Shown: positions 54,505-64,000 of the stretch, piece by piece
How the letters are laid out: each line of letters opens with the position of its first letter
Numbering within the stretch: position 1 is the stretch's first letter
Translations under genes and position numbers: made by a program
Notes under the pieces: generated by a model
What the model saw: the letters and a program-made list of their open reading frames with translations, nothing else
Databases searched by the model: none
What the model was told of the DNA's origin: nothing
NCBI GenBank assembly: GCA_018287875.1
Contig: JAGVVL010000027.1
Coordinates: 124,001-188,000 of the forward strand
Direction of reading: 5' to 3'
Origin: Nigrospora sphaerica
Lineage: Eukaryota > Ascomycota > Sordariomycetes > Amphisphaeriales > Apiosporaceae
DNA length: 64,000 nt

Positions 54505-57500
54505 ATGTCCGAGGTCGTCCCCGTGCCTGAGCCGCCGGGCTTGCCCATCATCGGTTGGAACGTCACGGCCATCGATCCCAACAGCCCCCTCAAGTCGCTC
54601 AAGTCGCTCGCCAGCCAGTACGGCGAGATCTACCGCCTTAACCTCCCCACGGGGCCGCTCGTCGTGTGCAGCTCCCACGCCCTTGTCGACGAGCTGTGCG
54701 ACGAGAAGCGCTACATCAAGATCCCCGACTCGGCCCTGCGCGAGATCCGCCACGCCGTGCACGATGGCCTCTTCACGGCCTTCATCGACGAGGAGAACTG
54801 GGGCATTGCCCACCGTGTCCTCGTGCCCGCCTTCGGCCCCGTCAGCATCCGGGGCATGTTTGACGAGATGCGCGACATCGCCAGCCAGCTGGCCATGAAA
54901 TGGGCCCGCCACGGCCCCAACACCCCCATCCACGTCACCGACGACTTCACCCGCCTGGCCCTTGACACCCTGGCCCTGTGCTCCATGGACTACCGCTTCA
55001 ACAGCTTCTACAAGGAGGAGATGCACCCCTTTGTCGAGGCCATGGGCAGCTTCCTGACCGAGTCGGCCAACCGCTCGCGCCGCCCCGCCCTGGCCTCGTG
55101 GTTCTACAGCCGCGAGAACCAGAAGTACCTCGAAGACATCGAGACGCTCCGCAAGACGTCCGACGAGGTGCTGCACTACCGCAAGGCCAACCCCAGCGAC
55201 CGCAAGGACCTGCTGAACGCCATGTTGAAGGGCGTCGATTCCAAGACGGGCAAGAAGATGACGGACCAATCCATCACGGACAACCTCATCACTTTTCTGA
55301 TTGCCGGCCACGAGACCACCAGTGGCCTGCTCTCCTTCACTTTTGCCCTTCTCCTGAAGAACCCTCAAACCTACCGCAAGGCGCAGCAGGAAGTCGACGA
55401 GGTCATTGGCAAGGGCCAGATTACCCTCGACCACCTGAACAAGCTCCCCTACATTAATGCTGTGCGTTTCCTCCCCGCCCCCGCCCCCGGCCACCCCTGC
55501 TGACCAGATTAGTGCTTGCGCGAGAGTCTGAGAATCAACTCGCCCATCACAGCCATTGGCGTGCGCGCCAAGGAGGACACCCTGATGCAAGGCAAGTACC
55601 CTGTCACGAAGGACGACCGCCTCGTCATGCTCTTGGCCAAGTCGCAAGTCGACCCCGCCGTCTTTGGCGACGACGCCGAAGAGTTCAAGCCCGAGCGCAT
55701 GCTGGACGAGAACTTTGAGAAGCTGCCGCGCAACGCCTGGAAGCCCTTTGGCAACGGCCAGCGGGCCTGCATTGGGCGGCCCTTTGCCTGGCAGGAGGCC
55801 TTGCTCGCCGTGGCCATGCTTCTGCAAAACTTCAACTTCGTAATGGACCGCTACGACGGCGGCATCAAGCAGACCTTGACGGTCAAGCCCGATGAGTTCT
55901 ACATGCGTGCCATGCTCCGAGACGGCCTGACCCCGACCCAGCTGGAGCATCGCCTGGCCGGCACCGGCGGGACCACCGAGAAGGCGGCGCCGGCTGCGGC
56001 TGCAGGCGCGGCTGACGGCTCCGGGAAACCCCTCACTGTGTTGTACGGATCCAACAGCGGCACTTGCGAGGCCCTTGCCCAGCAGCTGGCCGCCGATGCG
56101 CCCCGGCACGGCTTCAAGGTCATCAAGATGGACAGCATGGACAGTTCGTTCAACACGCTGCCCAAGGACCACCCCACCGTCATCATCACGGCCTCGTACG
56201 AAGGCCAGGCCCCGGACAATGCCGGTCTCTTCGTCAACTGGGTCGAGAACATCGAGGACAAGACGGCATTGAAGGACAGGGCCTTTGCTGTCTTCGGCTG
56301 TGGCCACCACGAGTGGGCCCAGACCTTCCACCGCATCCCGAAGCTCGTCGACGACAAACTCGCGGCGGCCGGCGCCGAACGCCTTGCTCCCGTCGGTCTT
56401 GCCGATGTTGCTAGTGGGGATGCCTTCACCGACTTCGAGGCCTGGGAGGATAGCAAGCTCTGGCCGGCTCTGGCCGAGCGCTACGGCGCCACCCAGTCCA
56501 GCGAGACGTCCCCGCAAGAGTCGGGCCTCACCGTGACGGTCAACAAGCCCCGGCTATCGACGCTCCGGCAGGATCTCATGGAGGGCGAGGTGGTCGAGAG
56601 CCGCCAGCTGACGGCCGACGGGGAGCCGCCCAAGAGGCACCTGGAGATCAAGCTGCCCAGCTCGCAAACGTACCGCGCGGGCGATTACCTGGCGGTTCTG
56701 CCCATGAACCCCAAGGTCGTCGTCGACCGGGCCTTGAAGCGCTTCGGCCTGGCCTGGGACGCCAACCTCACCATCCAAACCGACAGCACCGTCTCGCTGC
56801 CTACGAACGTGCCCGTCTCGGCCAACGACATCTTTGGTGCCTACGTCGAGCTGTCGCAGCCTGCCACCAAGAGGAACCTGGCCGTTCTCGCCGAGGCCAC
56901 CGTGGACGACAAGGCCCGCGACGAGCTCAACCGGCTGGCGGGCGATGTCTACGCGGACGAAATCGTCAACAAGCGCGTGTCGGTGCTCGATCTCTTGGAG
57001 AAGTTCCCGTCCGTCAACCTGCCTCTGGCCTCTTTCTTGTCCATGCTGCCGCCCATGCGCGTGCGCCAGTAGTAAGTCGACAGCCCAACCGACCTGGTCG
57101 GCCCCTTTGTTGAAGCACCCGCTAACCGTGCCGACAGCTCCATCTCGTCGTCGCCCCTTTGGAACCCGTCGCACGTGACGCTCACCTTCTCGGTTCTGGA
57201 TGCGCCCTCCAAGTCGGGCCAGGGCCGCCACCTCGGCGTTGCCTCGTCGTTCCTGGCGGCGCTGCGGCCGGGCGACAAGCTCAACGTGGCCGTGCGTCCT
57301 TCACATTCGGCCTTCCACCTTCCGACCGACGCCGAAACGACGCCCGTCATTTGCGTCGCCGCCGGTACCGGATTGGCGCCGTTCCGCGGCTTCATTCAGG
57401 AGCGCGCCGCCATGATCGCGGCGGGCCGCAAGCTGGCGCCCGCCATCCTCTTCCACGGCTGCCGCGAGCCCGGCAAGGACGACCTCTACCCCGAGGAGTT

Positions 57501-57816
57501 TGCGGAGTGGGAGAAGGCCGGCGCCGTCAAGATGTTCCGCACCTACAGCCGGAAGCCCGAACTGAGCCAAGGACGCAAGCACGTGCAGGATGCCTTGTGG
57601 GAGGAGCGCCACGAGTACACGCCGCTCTGGGACGAGGGCGCCCGCCTCTACGTTTGCGGCTCTCGCGTCGTCGGCGACGCTGTGACCGACGTGGCCTTGC
57701 GACTGTACGTTGCTGGGGAGAAGAAGAAGCACGACAAGGACGTGAGTGAGGACGAGGCCAAGGAGTGGTGGAACCAGCTGCGCAACGCGCGGTACGCGAC
57801 CGACGTCTTTGACTAA
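54505..57816 (+). CDS. CYP505: CYP505-type self-sufficient cytochrome P450/NADPH-P450 reductase (fatty-acid hydroxylase)
   Basis: Predicted exons are 54505-55461, 55513-57071 and 57138-57816, giving 1064 residues, the usual length of P450foxy/CYP505A enzymes. The first junction gives NACLRESLRI, restoring the ExxR helix. The second gives RVRQYSISSSP, the FAD-binding RxYS motif (837-840). The heme domain (about 1-460) has AGHETT in helix I (267-272) and FGNGQRACIG with the heme-ligand Cys at about 405. The reductase part starts with the FMN loop LYGSNSGTCEA (496-506) and includes the FAD/NADPH segment VAAGTGLAPFRGF (about 912). The fused protein takes electrons from NADPH and hydroxylates medium and long-chain fatty acids at subterminal positions. 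No signal peptide or membrane anchor is present, in keeping with a soluble or peripherally bound protein. Intact. Confidence 0.96.
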
Positions 57817-58241
57817 ACGTGTGGCCGCGGGCGCGGTCGCGACGGCCTTTTGTTTTCTGATGGGCGTTTGGGCGTATCACTCGGTTGTCTTTGCTTGTAT
57901 AGATGGATGGATCTGGATTTTCATCGACTCCAGGTTGAATAGATAAAATGACAACTCTTCTGTATCTTACAGCCATCCGCGAAATCAGTGACCTCTGGTT
58001 CACTCTCTTATTTTTGGTGCACACCCCATAACCGGCGCTCCTGGCGCTGACCATCTATCCCGAGTACTTTAGATGTAGCGTGCATAGATTTGACAGGTAA
58101 GCATTCCATTTCTGGCCCTTGACGTATTATATGTACACGTCTGACAGACCTCCAGATACTGACGCAAGTCGTCCATTAATGGCCCGTACAATTTCCATTC
58201 GCACGACACAGCATTACATTGAACTCTCGCGCTACGTTCCT
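57817..58241. other. Spacer between convergent CYP505 and NLR genes
   Basis: About 425 bp holding the two 3' UTRs. Nothing else was recognised. Confidence 0.4.
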
Positions 58242-61200
58242 TCACTCTAAGCTACGTATAGTATCAGAACTAGACCTCGATGACCCGTCGCTCATCGTCT
58301 CATATGCTTCTTCTAGTAAATCTTTTGAAACCATGCGGTCAGGATCATCCTCCTCTAGTAAGCCCTTCTCAACGGCCACCACATGTTCCAGCAATTCGAT
58401 CGCTTCCAGTATCCGCCTGTCGTCGAGGTATGCCCTTGCGAGTTCGTGCTCGGACGCGAGTCGATTATGATCCCTCTCGTCGAGCGTCTCTTTCCGCACC
58501 GCCACCACGTGCTCGAATATCTCGATCGCCTCCGGGATCCGCCTATCGTCGAGGTATGCGCTTGCGAGCTCGTGCTCGGACGCGAGTCGGTCATGATCCC
58601 TCTCGTCGAGCGTCTCTTTCTGCACCGCCACCACGTGCTCTAATATCGAGATCGCCTCCGGGATCCGCCTGTCGGAGAGGCATGCGCTTGCGAGCTCGTG
58701 CTCGGACGTGAGTCGTTCATGGTCCCTCTCGTCGAGCGTCTCTTTCCGCACCGCCACCACGTGCTCCAACATCTCGATCGCCTCCGGGATCCGCCTATCG
58801 TCGAGGTATGCGCTTGCGAGCGCGTGCTCGGACGTGAGTCGAGAATGATCCCTCTCGTCGAGCGTCTCTTTCCGCACCGCCACCACGTGCTCCAACATCT
58901 CGATCGCCTCCGGGATCCGCCTGTCGGAGAGGTATGCCCTTGCGAGCTCATGCTCGGAAGTGAGTCGAGAATGATCCCTCTCGTCGAGCGTCTCTTTCCG
59001 CACCGCCACCACGTGCTCGAATATCTCGATCGCCTCCGGGATCCGCCTGTCGTCAAGGTATGCGGTCGCGAGGTTATGCTCGGATGTGAGTCGGCCGATA
59101 TCCTTATCCGGAAGCGTGTCACTGTTCCAGCTCACGACTTCTTCATAGCATCGTACGGCTTCCTTAAAACGCCGGTCTATAAATAAGCACTTTCCAACCT
59201 GGCGATAAAGATCGAACCGCTCATTAACCCGATACGCTTCGCTACTGTTAAGAAGCCGGAACGCGTGAGGAAGGTATGCTTGCCATACGAGGCGGTTGGC
59301 GCGATCCGACGATGGAAAGATGGACTCCAAATGCCGGAGAGCCTGGACCGTCGTCTCCTCCGTGCGTGCCGCTTTCCTAATCCACACTTTTGTCGCTAAA
59401 TGCACCAGGCTATGCATGTCATATAGCTCCTCGTCTTCTCGGACAGCGAGGAATGCGTAGCCGCATAACGTGCCGATTGCGCTCTCCGTCTCCACTGACT
59501 CGGTGTCTGGGAGGAGAGAGCGCGGAATTGCTTTCGGCTCAATACACGAGATGAAGGACAGTAGATCGGCGGCAACGTTATCAATGCTTTGGATCTGGTC
59601 GAAGGACACGAGCCATGTGGTCGCCACTGCGTTCCTCGACTCCCGATACCGTGTCGCGTCCTTGAACTCCCGGCTCATCAGCCCTACCATGTCCCGCTCC
59701 GTACCATGGAGGAGTTCGAGGTACCTCCGAACTGTCACTTGTCGATTGCAGTTGAGGTACGCGGCCGCTTGTGTGATTGCTAAGGGCAAATGTTCGAGCT
59801 TTTGCAGCAGCTTGATTGCGATAGCCTTGTCCCGGATGAGTTCCCTCCGAAGAAGCGACTTCTCTAGGAGGCCCATGGCCTCCGATAGATCCATCTCGTG
59901 GAGCTCGACCACATCGCTCCCTGCCACCGATTGGCCCACCTCGCTCGACCGGGTAGTGAACAGCGTCAGGCCGTTGTCGCTTTCCGGGAGGTACTGGTCG
60001 ATGCCGTCGTTCGATCCCAGCACCATCTCCATGTCATCCGCGTTATCAACGATCAGTAGCCATCGTCCCGCCTCGTCCGAGCTGAGGTATCGCCGTACTA
60101 ACTCCTTCGGGTCCTCCTCGTCAATGTTCATAGGAACACCAAGCTTCTTTCCTATCTCTAAGTACGCTTGCTTAAAGCTGGCGTGACTAAGGATCGGTAC
60201 CCAGAAGATCGAATAGTCGGGCTGGTTGTCCTTCACCCAGTAGGCAAGCTGTAAGGCAATCTGGGTCTTACCGACGCCACCGAGCCCGACGATGGCGAGT
60301 TTTTGGCACTCCTTATCGATGAACAACTTCTGCTGAAGTTCCTTAAGGATCGCATCCCGGCCTGTGAACTTGCGGTTTCGAAGAAGCGGGATAAGGTATT
60401 GGGATGCTGTATACAGAACATTAGCATCGCCAAGTCCTCTTATCGTGGCGAACTGCAGTGACCATAATGCTTAAAGATAGGAATAATGCAGCTGGTGGGT
60501 CAACCTACACGTGGATCCGTCAGTGTGTCTCGAGATAGGTCGCAGCTCAGGGACTGCTCGCGGTTCGGGGATTGGTAGTGGCCCTAACGGAATCAGCGAA
60601 TGTCTGAAGAGTTCAGAGGCCTACTAGCCTCCGCTGGACTCTATGACGGGAACGCACATACCTGAATAGGAAGTGGAGGGCGGCCAAGACTCTAGGAATG
60701 CTTTCATACACGCTGCCGCCGTGGCCGCGGCGTACCGCTGCCATGCCTTCATCTTGTGGCTGTCCGCATAGTCGCACACGCCTTTGATCACTACGCACGG
60801 AAAGACGTCCCACACGCCCGCGCCCTCCATCTCGAACCCGATTACGCCTTCTTTCTGCGCCACGGTGTCGCGATCTTCGCCCGACTTCAACACTGTGTCG
60901 CCTGATGCGACCAACCCTATGTGGACAATGGGCTGCGTGCTATCCTGCTCGAGACGGTTGCGTCGCACAAGAGGCCCGTCGCACCCGCATTCATCGCATA
61001 GCTTCCCATCGGCAACGTGTCGATATGCCGCCTGGAACAGCCTGTCGTGCTGGGTACCAGGGTAGTGTATCGCAGCTAAGTAGCCGGCCATCTTACGTTC
61101 AAGTGTCGTCCGGCCGCGTTCACTTTTCAATCTGGCCAGCTGACTGCCAATCTCGGCCCTATGCCTCCCAAGGGACTCTTGGAGAGTGTCTTTCCGTATG

Positions 61201-61646
61201 AAGCTCTCCGGCAGCCGCCGCCCGAAATCGTACTGGACTACACCTTCCCCGATGATGACGTCGCCGAGCACGATTTCTTGTCCGGCCGGCGTGAGGGGAA
61301 CTGCCCCGCACACGCCGACGACCATGGCCAGCCTTATGTTCGGGAAACTTGATCGGCAGCCCGTTGCGACTGTTGCCGCTTCGACCTTCCCCATGCCCCG
61401 CATATGCACAAGCACGACATTGTGCGGGCCGATCGCGCCCGTCGAGTAGGCATTCGAATCGCCGACGGCTCGACCATACGACGGACCGTTCTCCTCCCAG
61501 TAGTGATCGAACAAAGCAGTGACGGCATCGGCTTCAAGCGGGAGAGCACAGATGATGGCGATATCGAAATCCCAGCGAGTACTCGGTCGGGGCGGCTGGC
61601 CCTGGGATAGCGGGACGGTGCGCGTACCGGCGCGTCCCGAGGCCAT
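58242..61646 (-). CDS. PNP (nucleoside phosphorylase)-NB-ARC-TPR NLR protein, intact
   Basis: Predicted exons are 61646-60662 and 60406-58242 (255-bp intron, GTATGT...ATACAG), giving 1049 residues with no internal stop. The N-terminal domain (about 25-325) is a PNP/MTAN-like fold with MRGMGKVEAA, MVVGVCGAVP, GDVIIGEGVVQYDFGRR, GFEMEGAGVWD and VCDYADSHK. NB-ARC begins after the splice (NRKFTGRDAILKEL) with P-loop GLGGVGKTQ (369-377), then the Walker B-like LLIVDNADD and a GLPLA-equivalent HLPLAITQAA. The C-terminal TPR region has one or two diverged units and six near-identical 42-residue units (RRIPEAIE, EHVVAVRKETLDERDH). It is a clear paralogue of 28382-32895 in the opposite orientation. 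By analogy with fungal NLRs it would be a cytosolic sensor whose repeats bind a ligand and whose PNP domain acts as effector, possibly an ATP nucleosidase. That activity is inferred, not shown. Confidence 0.95.
58323..59078 (-). repeat. 6 x 126-bp TPR-coding tandem repeat array
   Basis: Six head-to-tail 126-bp units (42 codons). The invariant core is RRIPEAI...EHVVAV. Variable residues are HELA(R/S)A(Y/C)L(D/S)D, AI(E/S)(I/M/L)(F/L)EH, AV(R/Q/E)K and DH(S/E/D/N)RL(T/A)SE. The last unit is the most diverged. Confidence 0.97.
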
Positions 61647-64000
61647 CGCGGGCTAACGCAGTTGATCGGCGGCTTCTAAGTCGGTGCGTCGCAGATTCAA
61701 ACGTCGTCGGTTGGCTTCCAGTCTTGCGCGACCGTTCCGTGCGCCTTTTTGGGGCACTGCTCTGGCAGTGAGGACGCCGAGAAGTGGCAAGGAGTGGAAG
61801 CCCGAGGATGAAAAAGGCTGCGCCCAAGGAATGCCCCATCAGCCGACAGCATCGCCGCCGCCGGCCTGGTGCGGCTGACGGGGCACACAGGTCGACCCCG
61901 CGCGACGCAGCATGCGCGGCTGCGACTGTCCAATCATCGCCTGTCAACACGACAAGATGTAAGGAGTGTGAAGCCGTACATCCGTCATGGTCGCCTCCCG
62001 CAACTGATATGCAACGGTCCTCTGGGCCTGGAATCACCTCTATCCAAGCTGTGCAGATTGAGTTTGCTCTAGGCTACGGATGTGAACGGCATCGCCCTTG
62101 CGCTCCGCCACCTTCCCCCCAGCGGCGGTACGCACCGCCAGCCAGTGGTAAGTGGTCCATGCGTTCCCATGCCCATGCCGTAACATTCGCCTTGATATGG
62201 AGACGGTCAGCGGTGCTCGATCGCGAGGGCCAGGCCAAGGCCGCCGGCGCCCCCTTAATAGCCTCCACATAGTACGTTCCATCATGGCGTTTGCGGCCCG
62301 CATGTTAGAGAGTTTTCCCAAAGGGCGCACGCAGAGGCCGGGGGTGCCCTCGGGGTAGAAGCCTAATGCCTAGGGAGAAGGAATGGCTAGGACGTCAAAC
62401 CTGGGTTTCTATAGCCCCCCGGATGCCACACTCACATCCGAAGAAAGCGCCTGTTTCACCACGAGTCCAACGAGACAGCTGTTCTACGTCGAGCCTCTCT
62501 GGCGGGTTCGGACCGGTGCGCGGAAGAAGGTGTCGTAGACCCAGCATGGCCGCCGGCTCGATGCAGCCTACCCCGCACCGACGATTGAGCCCGCGCGTCC
62601 TGTGGTGGACCGAGCCACGGGCCGTCCCGCGCTCGCCGGGGCGGGAAGCTTCGCGCGCGTGCTTTGTTTCTCTTCTTACTATTTTACGTTGTGGATTGTG
62701 GACGAGTTCGCGCAGTGCGCCCGCTACGGGTCGAGGTACGGGGCAAGGCGCGTCGGATGGCGGGTACGGCTCGGTTCGCGGTGGCTTCGGGGCCTCGGCT
62801 GTCGAGAGCGGACTGGACGTCCATCGCTCGTCGGAGTTATGTATGGTACATCGGAACAGGCCGATGCACCGAGGTTGGCTAGTCTCTGAAGCGATACTTT
62901 GCGGTATAAGGGACCCTCCGTAGCGTGGCGTCACGCTGTCTGTAGCGTACGTAACCATGGCCATCCTGGGTTCGTCACTCGAGCAGCCCAGGAGAACCGC
63001 CTCGCAGGGTGGCCGGTTGCGCGTCGGACGAGGCTCAGCCGCCGCCCTCGTGATGGCCGGCCGGCGGGGGGCGAGCATGCCCATCGGGTACTTCGTGGTG
63101 CGCGGTTCGTGCTGGATGACGGGGCGGCGGCCACGCGAAACGACACACTAGGACGGCTTCTTTTGGTGCCTCACGTCGCATGCTTTCTAGGCTTGCGGCC
63201 CGCCCGGACTCATGGACCGCGTGCTAGATAGCCCGTACGCCCCAGGCACGTCGCAACGTATTTCCCAGCGAAAAGTGGCCACCTACTGGCTCGCCCTATT
63301 CCTCGCTCCCCACCTCCGCTGCCATTCTTCCCCTGTCCATGCGTAGACTACTGCGCTTGCATTGTGGGGGAATTGCGCTCGGTGGTGCTATTCGCAGCTT
63401 AAACACGGTATGGATTCAGCGTACCAGGCGGCCAACGGTAGCCTTGGCGAACGTACGGTCCCTTCCACGCGTACCGGTAACTTCACGATCCTCAACAGCG
63501 TTCAAAGCTGTCAAGCGACTGGCCAGATCCAACCAAATCGGAGGTAACGACCTTGACGGAGAATGAGGTAAAGTAACGCATAGCAAGCCTGGACTCGGCC
63601 GGCAGCATCCAACGGGCGAGGAAACCCCATATGGCTCGCGCCCGCGAGCGGCTCTGGCTTCGGGACCCCGGGTCTCGACCGACTTTCAAAGTAAACCCCC
63701 GCTTGTTAAGCTCAATCAAGACATTCTGGACCGTGCGGATTCACGCCGTTCTTACGATACGGCTCTCTTTGGGGTTGTGGCCGAGGCTATCGAGTCGTAT
63801 CCAGGGGTCTGGTGCGGGACGACAATCATCGGTTAGGTGGCCCGGGCCTATCAGAACTCACGACAGGCGCCACAAGGTCCTGTGTTGCATGCGAGCGTCG
63901 GTCGGCAACGGTCCGACCCAGAGTGCACCGCCAATGTCGGCCAACATGCTAGGAATTCCAACGGTAGCAAAATTTGAGGCTGCGAAATTGTCCCGCCAGG
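61647..64000. other. No recognised gene to the window end
   Basis: About 2.35 kb upstream of the intact NLR. Several moderate open frames exist (for example 62366-62923 plus and 62395-63084 minus, overlapping on opposite strands), but they are Arg/Pro/Ser-rich, antisense to each other, and have no domain. The promoter of the NLR must lie at the left end. Confidence 0.35.

Noticed and set aside
54490..56517. 675-codon minus-strand ORF opposite CYP505
   Set aside because: Antisense of a well-conserved P450; Gly/Val/Leu/Asp-rich and without motifs.
62395..63084. 229-codon minus-strand ORF near the window end
   Set aside because: Overlaps a similar-length plus-strand frame, has no recognisable domain, and is Arg/Pro/Ser-rich.
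1..64000. tRNA or rRNA genes
   Set aside because: No B-box-like GGTTCGAATCC with matching acceptor stem or rRNA core sequence was found by eye; a covariance-model scan would be needed to exclude them.

Overview
The window looks like a piece of a filamentous ascomycete chromosome (Pezizomycotina, most likely Sordariomycetes). The reasons are the GC-rich coding regions with short GT-AG introns (about 45-70 bp, with CTAAC/CTGAC-type branch sites), long AT-richer intergenic spaces, a CYP505-type P450-reductase fusion, a Fig1-type membrane protein, and three large fungal NLR/STAND genes. No tRNA, rRNA or CRISPR array was recognised.

Layout: (1) 1-2917: divergent pair of an MFS permease (minus, cut by the window edge) and a three-exon fumarylacetoacetate-hydrolase-family enzyme (plus). 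(2) 3452-7860: a HET-NACHT-WD40 (HNWD/HET-E class) gene whose 12 WD units are nearly identical 126-bp repeats. (3) 8571-10124: a Ulp1/C48-like cysteine-protease ORF with a doubtful 3' end. (4) 12531-18375: housekeeping block with a Fig1-like protein (plus) convergent to a large GH47 alpha-mannosidase (minus). (5) 21.4-28.2 kb: gene-poor, repeat-bearing stretch with a DUF3292-like remnant, diverged direct repeats, microsatellites, and two tandem minus-strand membrane-anchored ORFs, one carrying a 126-bp repeat tail. (6) 28192-33264: a nucleoside-phosphorylase/NB-ARC/TPR NLR (14 near-identical 126-bp TPR units, one in-frame stop) enclosed by a 145-bp inverted repeat. (7) 33.3-40.3 kb: transposon graveyard with a gypsy pol, a Pogo/Fot element nested in it followed by a local inversion, a second Pogo remnant, a degenerate zinc-knuckle gene and an upstream array of micro-exon-like units. 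(8) 43.9-51.2 kb: vam7 (PX-SNARE), EB1/BIM1 and a lineage-type acidic protein. (9) 51.5-52.7 kb: a complete Tc1/mariner element with damaged catalytic site. (10) 54505-57816: CYP505 fatty-acid hydroxylase. (11) 58242-61646: an intact paralogue of the phosphorylase/NB-ARC/TPR NLR, with 6 near-identical 126-bp repeats. (12) 61.7-64 kb: no recognised gene.

The main theme is fungal self/non-self recognition. Three NLR-type genes sit in 58 kb and all carry C-terminal repeat arrays of 42 codons kept almost identical within each gene but variable at a few fixed positions. This architecture is associated in fungi with heterokaryon incompatibility and innate-immunity-like sensing. Two of the three share an N-terminal purine-nucleoside-phosphorylase-like effector domain, one apparently alive and one apparently dead. 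The transposon-rich segments lie between these genes and conserved housekeeping genes. Several of the stops in the decayed elements could be C-to-T or G-to-A transitions, as expected for RIP (repeat-induced point mutation), but this was not measured.
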